Shown: piece by piece, positions 45,808 through 56,038 of the stretch
Position numbering within the stretch: the first letter of the stretch is position 1
Layout: every line of letters begins with the position of its first letter
DNA from: Acidobacteriota bacterium
GTDB taxonomy: Bacteria; Acidobacteriota; Terriglobia; UBA7540
DNA length: 64,000 nucleotides
Direction of reading: 5' to 3'
Assembly: GCA_021838785.1 (NCBI GenBank)
Contig: JAKCCV010000011.1
Span: 55,663 to 119,662, forward strand
Translations under genes and position numbers: made by a program
Notes under the pieces: model-generated
Databases searched by the model: none
What the model was told of the DNA's origin: nothing
The model's input: only the letters and a program-made list of their open reading frames with translations

Positions 45808-48333
45808 ATGGCTGATCAGGAAAACATGCAACAACAGCCACCGCCGCAGCCGCTGCGGGAGGTCCCGCGCAACATCGAAGACGAGATGCGCACGTCGTAT
45901 CTCGATTACGCGATGAGCGTCATCATCGGGCGGGCGCTGCCGGACGTGCGCGATGGGCTCAAACCTGTGCATCGCCGCATTCTTTACGCGATGTACAAAG
46001 AGGGAAACACCTCCGACAAGCGCTACATCAAGTGCGCGGGCGTGGTGGGCGAGGTTATCAAGAAATATCACCCGCACGGCGACGCGGCGGTTTACGACAC
46101 GCTGGTGCGCATGGCGCAAGACTTCAACATGCGCTACCCGCTGATTGACGGCCAGGGGAATTTCGGCTCGGTGGACGGCGATCCTCCGGCGGCTTACCGT
46201 TACACCGAGTGCCGCCTTTCCCGCCTCGCTGAAGAGTTGCTCGCGGACATCGAGAAAGAGACCGTGGACTTTGTGCCGAACTTTGACGAGTCCACGGAAG
46301 AGCCGCTGGTCCTGCCGACGCGAATTCCCAACCTGCTCGTCAACGGCTCGGACGGCATCGCCGTAGGCATGGCCACCAAGGTTCCTCCGCATAATTTGAA
46401 TGAAATCATCAATGCCACGATTCTGCTGATTCAAAAACCTGACGCGACCATCCAGGAAGTGCTCGAACGCGTTCCCGGCCCGGACTTCCCGACCGGCGGT
46501 TACATTTACGGCCGAAGCGGCATTCAGGCGGCCTATGAGACGGGTCGCGGGCAGTTCACCATGCGCGCCAAGGCGGCTATTGAACGGCCCACCAAAGAGA
46601 AGCAGCAGATTGTCATCACGGAAATTCCGTACCAGGTGAATAAATCCAAAATCATTGAGCGGATCGCCGAGTTGGTCCAGGACAAGAGGATTGAGGGCAT
46701 TTCCGACATCCGCGATGAAAGCGACCGCGACGGCATGCGCATTGTCGTTGAACTCAAGCGCGGCGAACAGCCGGAAGTCATCCTGAACAATCTGTATAAG
46801 TTCACGCAGCTTCAGGAAACCTTCGGCATGATCATGCTGGCCATCGTAAACGGCCAACCGCGCACTTTGTCGCTCATCGAGGCTATTCAGCTCTTCATCG
46901 AGCATCGCGTCAATGTGGTTCGGCGGCGCGTTGAATACGACTTGCGAAGAGCCCGCGAGCGCGCCCACATTTTGGAAGGTTTCCTGAAAGCGCTTCAAAA
47001 CCTTGACGCGATAATCAAGTTGATTCGCGCCGCCAAAAACCCGGCCGAGGCCAAAGAAGGTTTGATGACTCGGTTCGAGTTTACAGATCGCCAGGCGCAA
47101 GCGATTCTTGAGTTACAACTCCAGCGATTAACCGCTCTCGAGCGCGAGAAGATTCAGGAGGAATACAACGGGCTGAAGAAGAAAATCGCCGAATACGAAG
47201 AAATTCTGGCCAGTGAGAAAGCTCTGAAAAAGGTAATTGTGGACGAACTAAAGGAAATCCAAAAGGACTTCGGTGATGCGCGCCGCACGGAAATTATCGA
47301 GGAGCAGGCGGAGATCAAGCTGGAGGATTTGATCCGCGACGAGGACGTGGTTATCACTGTTTCCCACTCCGGGTATCTGAAGCGCACGCCGGTTTCCACG
47401 TATCGCCAGCAAGGCCGGGGCGGCAAAGGGCGCCTCGGCATGAAGACGCGGGAGGAAGATTTTGTCGAGCACCTGTTCATCGCTTCCACGCACAGCTACA
47501 TTTTGGTGTTCACGGACACCGGTCGCGTCCATTGGCTCAAAGTGTATGAGATTCCTGATGTGGGGGCGGCTGGTCGAGGAAAAAACATCGTCAACTTAGT
47601 GAATCTAGCGAAGGAGGAGAAAGTGGCTTCGCTGGTGGCCGTGCGGGAGTTACCGGAAGAACCCAAAGACGTCACGGTGGACGGCCAGACGTATGCCGCC
47701 GAAGGTTACGTGACGTTAGTCACGCGCCGTGGGATCATCAAGAAGACGCGCCTGTTTGAATTCTCCAACCCTATGTCGCGAGGCATCATTGCCATGGGCA
47801 TCGAAGATGGGGATGTGCTGATTGCCGGCAAGCTCACCACGGGCCGCGACACCATCTTTCTGGCCACGCATGAAGGGATGGCCATTCGGTTCCCTGAAAG
47901 TAACGTGCGCGACATGGGCCGTCCCGCCTATGGGGTTCGAGGCATTGACCTCGCCAAGGGGGATTACGTGGTGGGAATGGAAGTGGTGGGCGAGAAGGAT
48001 TTGATTCTCTCGGTCACCGAGAAAGGCTACGGCAAGCGGACTCCTATCACCGAATACCGCCTCCAATCGCGTGGGGGCAGGGGTGTCATCAACGTGAAAA
48101 CCGTCGAACGCAACGGCAAGGTGGTCGGCGCACTCAGGGTTACGGAAGATGCGGAAGTTATAATTATCTCTCAGCAGGGCAAGATTACCCGACTGGACGC
48201 CAATCAGATCCGCGAATCGGGCCGATCCGCCCAAGGGGTGCGCCTGATTGCTCTCGAAGAGGGCGACCAGGTGGCCGCCGCCAGCCTCGTCCCACAGGAG
48301 GCGGACGGCAACAGCCAGAGCCTGCTCCAATAA
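45808..48333 (+). CDS. gyrA: DNA gyrase subunit A
   Basis: 841 aa. Breakage-reunion subunit: winged-helix region '[19 protein letters not shown]', catalytic Tyr132 in '[11 protein letters not shown]', tower and coiled coil ending '[17 protein letters not shown]', and a six-bladed C-terminal pinwheel with the GyrA box 'QGRGGKG'. At the position of E. coli Ser83 this protein has Ala93, while the Asp87 equivalent (Asp97) is kept. Together with GyrB it introduces negative supercoils. ATG with GGAAGGA 7 nt upstream. Confidence 0.97.
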   Translation: MADQENMQQQPPPQPLREVPRNIEDEMRTSYLDYAMSVIIGRALPDVRDGLKPVHRRILYAMYKEGNTSDKRYIKCAGVVGEVIKKYHPHGDAAVYDTLVRMAQDFNMRYPLIDGQGNFGSVDGDPPAAYRYTECRLSRLAEELLADIEKETVDFVPNFDESTEEPLVLPTRIPNLLVNGSDGIAVGMATKVPPHNLNEIINATILLIQKPDATIQEVLERVPGPDFPTGGYIYGRSGIQAAYETGRGQFTMRAKAAIERPTKEKQQIVITEIPYQVNKSKIIERIAELVQDKRIEGISDIRDESDRDGMRIVVELKRGEQPEVILNNLYKFTQLQETFGMIMLAIVNGQPRTLSLIEAIQLFIEHRVNVVRRRVEYDLRRARERAHILEGFLKALQNLDAIIKLIRAAKNPAEAKEGLMTRFEFTDRQAQAILELQLQRLTALEREKIQEEYNGLKKKIAEYEEILASEKALKKVIVDELKEIQKDFGDARRTEIIEEQAEIKLEDLIRDEDVVITVSHSGYLKRTPVSTYRQQGRGGKGRLGMKTREEDFVEHLFIASTHSYILVFTDTGRVHWLKVYEIPDVGAAGRGKNIVNLVNLAKEEKVASLVAVRELPEEPKDVTVDGQTYAAEGYVTLVTRRGIIKKTRLFEFSNPMSRGIIAMGIEDGDVLIAGKLTTGRDTIFLATHEGMAIRFPESNVRDMGRPAYGVRGIDLAKGDYVVGMEVVGEKDLILSVTEKGYGKRTPITEYRLQSRGGRGVINVKTVERNGKVVGALRVTEDAEVIIISQQGKITRLDANQIRESGRSAQGVRLIALEEGDQVAAASLVPQEADGNSQSLLQ

Positions 48334-48626
48334 TGGCCCGCAAACCCTGATCCCTTTCCTTTCCCCAGGTAAGTTCCCCTTCGCGCTCCAGCCGAGCGAG
48401 CCCCACGCAGAACCTCAATCCTACGTTTAATCCCTCAACTGCTGTAAGAGGGAGCGGGCGATATAACCACGCCGCGAGGTTACGGGCTGCGTCTGCGCGG
48501 CGAGAGTTACCAGGAGCAAGCAGAACGACGATTCGATTGTTCCTTTTTCACCCAGGAAGCGTGACCGCCGTCACAGTGATTCATGGTCGGGAGGTAGGAG
48601 CATAGAAGTGTTGTGGGAGGCGACAG
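48334..48626. other. Intergenic region between gyrA and the kor operon
   Basis: 293 bp; no coding frame, no clear terminator. GGGAGG at 48615-48620 is the ribosome site of korD. Confidence 0.35.
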
Positions 48627-48971
48627 ATGCCGGCGGCTACCACAGGAGTCAAGGCTCGAAAGTTTCGGGGAGAGGTTCTCATCACCGAGGACCGTTGTAA
48701 GGAGTGTGGGTTTTGCATCGAGTTTTGCCCGCCCAAAGTGCTGGAATTTTCCAAGGAATTCAATCGCCACGGCTATCATCCGCCTATCCTGGTTAACGAG
48801 GCCGGGTGCACCGGCTGCGATTTGTGCGGACTCTATTGTCCGGACTTCGCCATCTACGGCATCCGAGTGCCAGTGGAATCCCCCGCCGCCACAGCCTCAG
48901 CGGCTGGGGTTTCGCCACTCGGCAACGACACCTCGGGTGTCGAGAGTGTGCGGCAAGGAGGTGGGATTTGA
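48627..48971 (+). CDS. korD: 2-oxoacid:ferredoxin oxidoreductase, ferredoxin (delta) subunit
   Basis: 114 aa with two 4Fe-4S cluster motifs: 'CKECGFCIEFCP' and 'CTGCDLCGLYCP', ferredoxin-type. It carries electrons from the oxidoreductase core encoded by the next three genes. The C-terminal about 30 residues are Ser/Gly-rich and variable. The TGA overlaps the TTG start of the alpha subunit, with the strong AAGGAGGTG inside this gene's end. Confidence 0.9.
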   Translation: MPAATTGVKARKFRGEVLITEDRCKECGFCIEFCPPKVLEFSKEFNRHGYHPPILVNEAGCTGCDLCGLYCPDFAIYGIRVPVESPAATASAAGVSPLGNDTSGVESVRQGGGI

Positions 48972-50134
48972 GTCCGCCGAGGCCCTCGGCAGTGCTGAGT
49001 GGGGCGCATTTTATGGACGGCAATCATGCCGCCTGCGAAGGCGCCATCGCGGCAGGAGCGAACTTCGCGGCGGGGTATCCGATTACCCCCTCGACGGAAA
49101 TTGTGGAACGATTCGCCGCGCGCGCTCCGTTGGTGGGCGCAACCTTCCTGCAGATGGAAGATGAGCTGGCTTCCTCAATCGCCATCCTTGGCGCGGCTTG
49201 GGGAGGAGCTAAAGCGTTCACGGTTACCTCGGGGCCGGGCTTCTCGCTGATGATGGAGCACATCGGTTTTGCGGCCATGACCGAAACACCCTCTGTTTTC
49301 GTCAATGTCCAACGAGGGGGCCCCTCGACCGGCCTGCCGACCCTCCCCGCTCAGGCGGACATGATGCAGGCGCGTTGGGGCTCGCATGGCGACTACGAAA
49401 TCATTGCGCTCTGCCCTAATTCCCCGCAGGAATGCTTCAATCTTATGATCGATGCATTCAATTTCTCAGAGCAGTATCGCAATCCCGTCCTTCTGATGAT
49501 GGATGAGTCCGTCGGGCATATGACCGAGAAGGTCGTTATTCCTCCTGCCGACCAGATCAACATTTTTCCTCGCCGTCATACTTCCAAGGCGCCGTCGGAA
49601 TATCTTCCTTTCAAACCCGCGTCGGATGATGTTCCGGAGATGGCGAGGGTAGGCGAAGGGTATCGCTTTCACGTGACGGGGCTGACCCACGATGAGCACG
49701 GGTATCCCTCGATGGAATGGCAGACCCAGCAGGCGCTCGTCGGCCGGTTGGTGGGCAAGATCCGTGCCCACGCGGATGACCTAACTCGCACGGAGGAGAA
49801 GCAGCTCGAGGACGCGGAGATTGTGCTCGTGGCTTATGGAATCAGCTCTCGTGTAGCACTTTGGGCTCTCCAGGAAGCGAGGGAGGAGGGCCTACGAGTC
49901 GGATTACTGCGCCCCATCGTCGTCTGGCCCTTTCCTGAGAAACGGATTCGAGAATTGGCCCAGAGGGTCAACGCTTTTGTCGTGGTGGAGTTAAATTACG
50001 GGCAGATGGTGCGGGAAGTCGAGCGGGCTGCGGCAGGACGCGCTCGGACGATTTTGGTTCCCCATGCCGGCGGAGCGGTCCACCCGCCGGAAAGCATTGT
50101 GAAGGTTCTCCGTGAGGTGGGCTCATGGGCGTGA
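48968..50134 (+). CDS. korA: 2-oxoglutarate:ferredoxin oxidoreductase, alpha subunit
   Basis: 388 aa from a TTG that overlaps the korD stop (TTGA); AAGGAGGTG at 48955-48963 makes this start convincing. 'GAHFMDGNHAACEGAIAAG', 'GYPITPSTEIVE' and 'QRGGPSTGLPTLPAQADMMQ' are the alpha-subunit signatures of 2-oxoacid:acceptor oxidoreductases. The enzyme oxidatively decarboxylates 2-oxoglutarate (or a related acid) to the acyl-CoA, reducing ferredoxin; it can replace 2-oxoglutarate dehydrogenase in the TCA cycle or run in reverse. Overlaps korB by 10 bp. Confidence 0.92.
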   Translation: MSPPRPSAVLSGAHFMDGNHAACEGAIAAGANFAAGYPITPSTEIVERFAARAPLVGATFLQMEDELASSIAILGAAWGGAKAFTVTSGPGFSLMMEHIGFAAMTETPSVFVNVQRGGPSTGLPTLPAQADMMQARWGSHGDYEIIALCPNSPQECFNLMIDAFNFSEQYRNPVLLMMDESVGHMTEKVVIPPADQINIFPRRHTSKAPSEYLPFKPASDDVPEMARVGEGYRFHVTGLTHDEHGYPSMEWQTQQALVGRLVGKIRAHADDLTRTEEKQLEDAEIVLVAYGISSRVALWALQEAREEGLRVGLLRPIVVWPFPEKRIRELAQRVNAFVVVELNYGQMVREVERAAAGRARTILVPHAGGAVHPPESIVKVLREVGSWA

Positions 50135-50970
50135 TGGTTCCGTTTAATCCGGTCGAGCCGTTCTTGCGCAGCGAACGCATGCCCCATATCTGGTGTTCAG
50201 GATGCGGGATCGGGACCACCGTCAATTGTTTCGCACGCGCTTTGGCGGAGTCCAAGCTGCCTCTGGATAAGGTGGCGATTGTCTCCGGTATTGGGTGCAC
50301 GGGTCGCGTGGCAGGGTATTTGAACTTAGATTCATTTCATACGACGCACGGCCGAGCGATCCCGTTTGCGACGGGATTGAAGTTGGCCAACCCGGAACTT
50401 ACCGTGGTGGTCTATAGCGGCGATGGCGACCTGATCGCCATCGGCGGCAATCACTTCATCCATGCTGCACGGCGGAACGTGGATATCAAGGTGATCTGTA
50501 TCAACAATTTCATTTATGGAATGACAGGAGGGCAGGTTGCCCCGACGACTCCGGTGGGAGCCACCGCCACGACAGCGCCCTACGGTTGCTTCGAACGGCC
50601 CTTTAATCTCCCTTATTTGGCCGAATCGTCGGGAGCCGTTTACGTGGCCCGTTGGACGGCTTACCACGTGCGGTATATCGCTCATTCGATGGCCGATGCC
50701 CTTCGCAAAAAGGGCTTTTCGTTCATTGAAATTCTTGCACCCTGTCCAACGCTCTATCAGAGGCGCAACAAGCTGGGGGACGGATTGGAGACGATGCGTT
50801 ACTACAAACAGCACAGCGTCATCCGACACGGAGCGAACACTCGTGATGTGAATCTCCATTTTCAAGGCGAGATTACACTGGGGAAGTTCGTGGATATCGA
50901 GCGTCCCACGCTTCAGCAAACGATGGAGCAGCGATTTCGCCAGGTTCTTCGAGATCGTTACGCGGGGTGA
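50125..50970 (+). CDS. korB: 2-oxoglutarate:ferredoxin oxidoreductase, beta subunit
   Basis: 281 aa. Binds thiamine diphosphate: 'WCSGCGIGTTVN' with its cluster cysteines, 'GIGCTGRVAGYLNLDSFHTT', and the TPP motif 'VVYSGDGDLIAIGGNHF' to 'NNFIYGMTGGQ'. 'THGRAIPFATGLKLANP' is characteristic of KorB/OorB. Starts 10 bp inside korA and its stop touches the gamma gene, so the operon is tightly coupled. Confidence 0.93.
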   Translation: MGVMVPFNPVEPFLRSERMPHIWCSGCGIGTTVNCFARALAESKLPLDKVAIVSGIGCTGRVAGYLNLDSFHTTHGRAIPFATGLKLANPELTVVVYSGDGDLIAIGGNHFIHAARRNVDIKVICINNFIYGMTGGQVAPTTPVGATATTAPYGCFERPFNLPYLAESSGAVYVARWTAYHVRYIAHSMADALRKKGFSFIEILAPCPTLYQRRNKLGDGLETMRYYKQHSVIRHGANTRDVNLHFQGEITLGKFVDIERPTLQQTMEQRFRQVLRDRYAG

Positions 50971-50978
50971 AGGGTCGA

Positions 50979-51569
50979 ATGAAGAAAACGTGGGAGATTC
51001 GCATCGCCGGCTTTGGAGGCCAGGGGGTCATCCTCGCCGGCATGGTGATTGGGCGTGCGGCGACGATTTACGACGTGCAATACGTCACCCTCACTCAGAG
51101 TTTTGGCCCGGAAGCGCGCGGTAGCGCGGCCAGCGTCCAACTGATTGTTTCGCCGGAACCGGTGCTTTACCCCTACCTGACTCGCCTTGATCTTTTAGTT
51201 GCCATGTCCCAAGAAGCCTACACGCGGTTTGTCCGCGATCTTGAACCGAACGGTATGCTCCTTTTTGAGGAAGACCTCGTGCGTCTTGACGATTCCCGCC
51301 CTGGCCTCAAAGCCTACGGAATCCCCGCCACGCGCTTGGCGGAAGCGCTAGGGCGCAAGCTGGTTCTCAACATGGTCATGGTAGGTTTTATGGTCGGCCT
51401 GACCAACGTGGTGAGCTCCCAAGCGGCGCGCCAATCCATCGGTGTCTCGGTTCCGGCGGGAACGGAGGTTCTTAACACAGCAGCGTTTGACAAGGGCCTC
51501 GAGTATGCGCTGGCCGTGACAGGGGGCGCGCCTATTCTGGCAGCGGAAGGTGTTGTGCCTCCGGCGTAG
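50979..51569 (+). CDS. korC: 2-oxoglutarate:ferredoxin oxidoreductase, gamma subunit
   Basis: 196 aa from the ATG at 50979. 'IRIAGFGGQGVILAGMVIGR' and 'TQSFGPEARGSAASVQLIVS' are standard gamma-subunit motifs. A GTG at 50967 overlapping the korB stop is an alternative start, giving 200 aa; GAAGGG ahead of the ATG favours the shorter form. Last gene of korDABC. Confidence 0.92.
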   Translation: MKKTWEIRIAGFGGQGVILAGMVIGRAATIYDVQYVTLTQSFGPEARGSAASVQLIVSPEPVLYPYLTRLDLLVAMSQEAYTRFVRDLEPNGMLLFEEDLVRLDDSRPGLKAYGIPATRLAEALGRKLVLNMVMVGFMVGLTNVVSSQAARQSIGVSVPAGTEVLNTAAFDKGLEYALAVTGGAPILAAEGVVPPA

Positions 51570-51787
51570 CCGGTTCATTTGCCGGGCGCCTCTTTCAGGC
51601 CAATGCCGCGCCCATGACCCAGCGCGGACCATCTTTTCGAGCCACGGGCTGCTTTGCCGTTTCGCAGCACTTGACGCACCTTTACGTTTCTCCTAAATTG
51701 AATGCTCCAGCGGGACTGTGAGGACGTCCGGTTATCGGCGGGGCGCGTCCCTCTAGCCAGCCCGTGTGTCTTTAGGAATGAGGTCTC

Positions 51788-53485
51788 GTGCTTTTCTCGT
51801 CCAAACGAAGCATCTGGGCTGTTGGCGCGATACTTTGGGTGCTTGGGGTTGCGGCTCCGCGCCCAACGGAAGCCTTCACGACGGTCGCCGCACGGCACGG
51901 CCTGGTTGTTTCGGGCGAGCCGATAGCCTCCAGAGTCGGCGTGGAGATTCTGAAAGCCGGCGGCAATGCCGTGGACGCCGCAGTGGCGGTGGGCTTTGCG
52001 CTGGCTGTCACTCACCCTTTTGCCGGCAACCTGGGCGGCGGCGGCTTTATGCTGATTCGGCTGGCCAACGGCCGCTCGACCTTCATTGACTATCGTGAAG
52101 AAGCCCCGGGTGCCGCAACGCCCTCCATGTACCTTGATGCTCACGGCAACATTGTGCCAGGGCTTTCAACCGTCGGGGCACTTTCCGTGGGAGTCCCCGG
52201 GACGGTGGCTGGCTTTGCCTTGGCTGAGAAGGAATATGGGCGGCTCGGTCTGAAAACAGTAATGCAGCCGGCTATTCGCCTGGCCGAGCAAGGCTTTCCT
52301 GTCAGCTATTGGCTCAGCCGGTCGCTCAAGCTCCACGCGGCTCTCCTCTCCAAATTCAGCGAAACCCGGCGCATCTATCTGCGCAACGGAAACTTCTACC
52401 GCCCCGGAGAAATCTTCCGCCAGCCCGAGCTCGCCCGTACCCTGAAAATGATTGCCGACCGTGGGCCGCAGGCATTCTATCGAGGGCCCATTGCCCGTCA
52501 GATTGTTGCGACCATGCGGAAATATCACGGCATCATCACGTTGAAAGACTTGGCGGCTTATCGGGCCATCGTACGAAAGCCACTTCGCGGAAATTTTCGC
52601 GGCTACAACATTTTGACCGCTCCCTCGCCGAGCTCTGGCGGGGTGGCGCTCGTGGAAATGCTGAACATTCTTGCTCCTCTCCACCTCGGTCCGCCGAATT
52701 CGTATGAATCTATTCACCTCATTGCCGAGGCCATGCGGAGGGCTTACGCCGACCGCGCCGCCTATCTGGGCGACACGGATTTCGTCTCGGTGCCGATTGC
52801 CGGCCTGCTCAGCCCGGCTTACGCGGCCAAGCTGCGCCAGGAAATCCTGCACTCTCCACCCGACGCCCCGATTCATGCCGGCAATCCGTTGCCGTTCGAA
52901 CGTCCCAACACGACCCATATCTCCGTGGTGGACTCCGCCGGCAACGCCGTCTCCAACACCTTCACGCTGAATAATGGATACGGAAGCGGCGTGACCGTGC
53001 TCAAGGCCGGCTTCCTCCTCAACGATGAAATGGATGATTTCACTTCCAAGCCTGGCGCTCCCAATATGTATGGGTTGATTCAGAGCCAGGCGAATGCCAT
53101 CGCCCCGCGCAAACGCCCACTCTCCTGCATGACGCCCACCATCGTGACGCGCTCGGGAAAATTGCGGCTGGTGCTGGGCTCGCCCGGCGGCTCGACGATT
53201 ATGAACACGGTTCTCCAGGTGCTGCTGAATGTGCTCGTTTACAAAATGGATGTTCGCGAGGCGGTCACGGCGCCGCGATTCCACGACCAATGGATGCCCG
53301 ACAAGTTATATCTCGAACGCTGGGGATTCTCCGCCGATACGGTTTCGCGGCTGAAGGCCGCGGGGTATAAAATTGCTTTCCGCGGCCCGATGGGCGAATG
53401 CGAGGCCATCGAAGTGGATCCGAAGACGGGCTGGAAATTCGGAGCGGCCGACCCGCGTAGCAATGGAAGGGCGGTGGGTTACTGA
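51788..53485 (+). CDS. ggt: Gamma-glutamyltransferase (periplasmic)
   Basis: 565 aa proenzyme. Signal peptide about 1-29 ('AVGAILWVLGVAAPRPTEA'). 'GHSVVSGEPIAS'-like beginning of the mature enzyme ('GLVVSGEPIASRVGVEIL'), 'LGGGGFMLI', and the autocleavage/nucleophile Thr375 in 'NTTHISVVD'; later 'LSCMTPTIV' and 'LGSPGGSTIMNTVLQV' bind the gamma-glutamyl group. It self-cleaves into two subunits and hydrolyses or transfers gamma-glutamyl groups, for example from glutathione. GTG start with a weak AGGA. The next gene begins with a 1-bp overlap. Confidence 0.93.
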   Translation: MLFSSKRSIWAVGAILWVLGVAAPRPTEAFTTVAARHGLVVSGEPIASRVGVEILKAGGNAVDAAVAVGFALAVTHPFAGNLGGGGFMLIRLANGRSTFIDYREEAPGAATPSMYLDAHGNIVPGLSTVGALSVGVPGTVAGFALAEKEYGRLGLKTVMQPAIRLAEQGFPVSYWLSRSLKLHAALLSKFSETRRIYLRNGNFYRPGEIFRQPELARTLKMIADRGPQAFYRGPIARQIVATMRKYHGIITLKDLAAYRAIVRKPLRGNFRGYNILTAPSPSSGGVALVEMLNILAPLHLGPPNSYESIHLIAEAMRRAYADRAAYLGDTDFVSVPIAGLLSPAYAAKLRQEILHSPPDAPIHAGNPLPFERPNTTHISVVDSAGNAVSNTFTLNNGYGSGVTVLKAGFLLNDEMDDFTSKPGAPNMYGLIQSQANAIAPRKRPLSCMTPTIVTRSGKLRLVLGSPGGSTIMNTVLQVLLNVLVYKMDVREAVTAPRFHDQWMPDKLYLERWGFSADTVSRLKAAGYKIAFRGPMGECEAIEVDPKTGWKFGAADPRSNGRAVGY

Positions 53486-54306
53486 TGGAATTTGCCTTAT
53501 CCACGCACCTTTTCGTCAATGAACGGCTCTCGCCGCACATTCTGGATCACATCCTGACGGCCGGATTCCGAACCGTGGAGCTGTTTGCGGCCCGCCAGCA
53601 CTTTGATTATCACGATCCTCATCACGTGGCGGACATCGGCCAGTGGTTTAGGGATCATGAGCTCTCGCTGCACTCCCTCCATGCGCCACTTTATTCGGAT
53701 GCCGATTGGGGGCGCTCGGGAGGTTTGGAGCTTTCGGTGGCTTCGCTTGAGCGCCGACACCGGATTGATTCCATGGAGGAAATCAAGCGCGCCATTGCCG
53801 TAGCTGAAAAATTTCCTTTTCGCTACCTTATCCTCCACATGGGCCTGCCGGGCGAGGAATTCGAGGTCGAAAAGTTCGACGCCGCCTTCACCTCGCTCGA
53901 GCATTTGAACATTTTCGCCAAGGACCTTGGCGTGACGATCTTGCTGGAAAATATTCCGAGCGGCCTCACTGCCCCCGACCGCCTGCTGCAATTTATCCGC
54001 TACACGCGCATGGACCTCGGCATCTGCTTCGATACCGGGCACGCGCAAATGACGGGCGGCGTCCACGCAGCCTTCGAGGTCTTGAAGGACCACATCGCCT
54101 CAACCCACGTCCACGACAATCGAGGCGAAAAGGACGATCACCTTGTCCCCTTCGAGGGAACGATTGACTGGTCGGCAACGGTGCGCGATTTTCGGAGCGC
54201 GGGCAACCGGTTTCCGATCCTGTTCGAGTTGCGCAGCTACGAACCGCCCATGACGATCCTGTCCCGGCTCGGACAAGTGCGGGAAAGGCTTGAGGCGATC
54301 CAATGA
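53485..54306 (+). CDS. Sugar phosphate isomerase/epimerase-like TIM-barrel protein
   Basis: 273 aa of the xylose-isomerase-like TIM-barrel fold. 'FRTVELFAARQHFD', 'LSLHSLHAPLYS', 'LILHMGLPG', 'ILLENIPSG', 'GICFDTGHAQMTGG', 'HVHDNRGEKDDHLVPFEG' and 'FELRS' carry the metal-binding His, Glu, Asp and His residues in the expected order. TGATG junction couples it to ggt. Substrate not predictable; endonuclease IV-related activity is unlikely given the spacing of ligands. Confidence 0.88.
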   Translation: MEFALSTHLFVNERLSPHILDHILTAGFRTVELFAARQHFDYHDPHHVADIGQWFRDHELSLHSLHAPLYSDADWGRSGGLELSVASLERRHRIDSMEEIKRAIAVAEKFPFRYLILHMGLPGEEFEVEKFDAAFTSLEHLNIFAKDLGVTILLENIPSGLTAPDRLLQFIRYTRMDLGICFDTGHAQMTGGVHAAFEVLKDHIASTHVHDNRGEKDDHLVPFEGTIDWSATVRDFRSAGNRFPILFELRSYEPPMTILSRLGQVRERLEAIQ

Positions 54307-54431
54307 GCTGAATCGCGGGCTCCAGAAGACTTCGGCCGGAGTGATTTCCTATCAGTTCATCTTCGACGGATCGGTCTTCTGACGGCTAACTTCCGTAGGC
54401 TTGTTCCTGGAATCCTTCTCTGGACTACACC

Positions 54432-55736
54432 ATGACCCCGGCCGTTGAAATTCGCAACATCGCGCAGTTTGAAGGACAGGATGTTCTCATTCAGGGCTGG
54501 CTCTACAACCTGCGCGAGAGCGGCAAAATCCTTTTCCCATTGTTTCGCGACGGCACGGGCATTCTTCAAGGGGTTGTGGTCAAAAGCGCCGTCGCCCCGG
54601 AGGTTTTTGAATCGGTACGCAACCTGACGCAAGAGTCGTCTCTGCGAGTTTGGGGAAAGGTGCGCGGGGAAAAGCGAGCGCCCGGCGGCTACGAGCTCGA
54701 CGTGACGAAGGTCGAAATCCTTCAGATTGTTCCCACCACGCGCCCCTATCCCATCACTCCCAAAGAGCACGGCGTCGAATTCCTGATGGACCACCGGCAT
54801 CTCTGGCTGCGTTCCACTCGCCAGCGCGCCATCCTCGGGGTTCGTCACGAAATCATCCGCGCCTGCCGAGATTTCTTTGACGACCGCGAGTTCACGTTGG
54901 TGGACACGCCCATTCTGACGCCGAGCGCCTGTGAGGGCACGACGACGCTTTTTGAGGTGAACTATTTCGACGAGAAGGCTTATCTGACGCAATCCGGCCA
55001 GCTTTATAACGAAGCCGCGGCCATGGCCGTGGGCAAGACCTATTGCTTTGGCCCGACGTTCCGCGCCGAAAAATCGAAGACCCGGCGACACCTGACCGAG
55101 TTCTGGATGGTTGAGCCGGAGGTTGCCTTCGCTCGACTCGATGACATCATGACGCTCGCGGAAGAATTGGTCGCGTTCGTCGTTGCCCGCGTGCTCGAGC
55201 GCCGCCGCGAAGAACTCAAGACCCTGGAACGGAACGTCTCGAAGCTGGAGGTGTGTGTGCCGCCGTTCCCGCGCCTGGCTTACGACGACGCAGTGAAAAT
55301 GCTGAAGGAGAAGGGAAGCGAGATCGTTTGGGGCTCTGACTTTGGGGGGACAGATGAGACGCTGCTTTCAGAAAGCTTTGACCGGCCCGTGCTCGTTCAC
55401 GGCTATCCGAGTGACATCAAGGCGTTTTACATGCAGCCCGATCCGGCGCGGCCAGAAGTGGCTCTCTCGGCGGATATGCTGGCCCCGGAAGGCTACGGTG
55501 AAATTATTGGCGGCGGCGAGCGCGCCGCAGATGAGCAATTGCTCTTGCGCCGCATTGAGGAGCAGAAACTGCCTCGCGAAGCCTTCGAATGGTACCTCGA
55601 CCTCCGCCGCTACGGTAGCGTGCCCCATGCGGGTTTTGGCATGGGGATTGAGCGCGTCGTCGCCTGGATTTGCGGCCTCGATCACGTCCGCGAAACCATT
55701 CCGTTTCCCCGCATGCTCTACCGCTTGACGCCGTAA
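54432..55736 (+). CDS. asnS: Asparaginyl-tRNA synthetase
   Basis: 434 aa. N-terminal OB-fold anticodon domain ('[18 protein letters not shown]'), class II catalytic core with motif 2 '[19 protein letters not shown]' and motif 3 '[15 protein letters not shown]'. The 'AEKS-T-RHL-EFWM-EPE' string is that of AsnRS and its archaeal-type relatives. It charges tRNA-Asn with asparagine. The last 76 bp of coding sequence before the stop are exactly duplicated at 56308-56383, beyond the toxin-antitoxin module. Confidence 0.93.
   Translation: MTPAVEIRNIAQFEGQDVLIQGWLYNLRESGKILFPLFRDGTGILQGVVVKSAVAPEVFESVRNLTQESSLRVWGKVRGEKRAPGGYELDVTKVEILQIVPTTRPYPITPKEHGVEFLMDHRHLWLRSTRQRAILGVRHEIIRACRDFFDDREFTLVDTPILTPSACEGTTTLFEVNYFDEKAYLTQSGQLYNEAAAMAVGKTYCFGPTFRAEKSKTRRHLTEFWMVEPEVAFARLDDIMTLAEELVAFVVARVLERRREELKTLERNVSKLEVCVPPFPRLAYDDAVKMLKEKGSEIVWGSDFGGTDETLLSESFDRPVLVHGYPSDIKAFYMQPDPARPEVALSADMLAPEGYGEIIGGGERAADEQLLLRRIEEQKLPREAFEWYLDLRRYGSVPHAGFGMGIERVVAWICGLDHVRETIPFPRMLYRLTP
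55657..55732 (+). repeat. Direct repeat, copy 1: 3' end of asnS
   Basis: A perfect 76-bp direct repeat with 56308-56383, 651 bp away. This copy is the true end of asnS. The pair exactly brackets the RHH antitoxin/RelE toxin gene pair. Confidence 0.95.
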
Positions 55737-55763
55737 ACGCATTGCAGAGACTTCCCGGGCATA

Positions 55764-55804
55764 TAGAAATAAAAGCCACGTGAGGGTAAAATGTATTACA
55801 TGTA
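55764..55804 (+). promoter_or_regulatory. Promoter and operator-like repeats of the toxin-antitoxin operon
   Basis: TAGAAA (55764-55769) and TAAAAT (55787-55792) lie 17 bp apart. Overlapping the start point, TGTA-T-TACA-TGTA (55792-55804) gives three half-sites, a plausible binding site for the RHH antitoxin. GGCGGAGGTG (55811-55820) is the ribosome site. Confidence 0.45.
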
Positions 55805-55825
55805 TTTCGAGGCGGAGGTGTTGCC

Positions 55826-56038
55826 ATGCTCACCGTGAGGCTACCGCGGACCTTGGAATCAAGGCTGAATAAGCTCGCCAAGCGGACCGGCCGACCGAAA
55901 TCGTATTACGCCACCAAGGCCATCGGCGAGTTTTTGGATGAGCAGGAGGATTACCTGATAGCGATTTCCCGGCTGGAGGAAAATCGCCCTCCCATCCCGC
56001 TCGAGGAAGTTGTGAGGAAGCTTGGCTTGGACGGTTAG
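55826..56038 (+). CDS. relB: RHH antitoxin (RelB/ParD-like)
   Basis: 70 aa. 'MLTVRLPRTLESRLNKLAKRTGRPKSYYATKAI' opens with the ribbon strand and the two helices of a ribbon-helix-helix fold; the acidic C-terminal part ('LDEQEDYLIAISRLEENRP') would wrap the toxin. Overlaps the toxin gene by 17 bp, so translation is coupled. It should neutralise the RelE protein and repress the operon through the repeats just upstream. Confidence 0.88.
   Translation: MLTVRLPRTLESRLNKLAKRTGRPKSYYATKAIGEFLDEQEDYLIAISRLEENRPPIPLEEVVRKLGLDG

Noticed and set aside
45577..47100. 507-codon minus-strand frame across gyrA
   Set aside because: Antisense to gyrA, with Arg/His-rich shadow composition.
52166..53290. 374-codon minus-strand frame across ggt
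   Set aside because: Antisense to the well-conserved gamma-glutamyltransferase.
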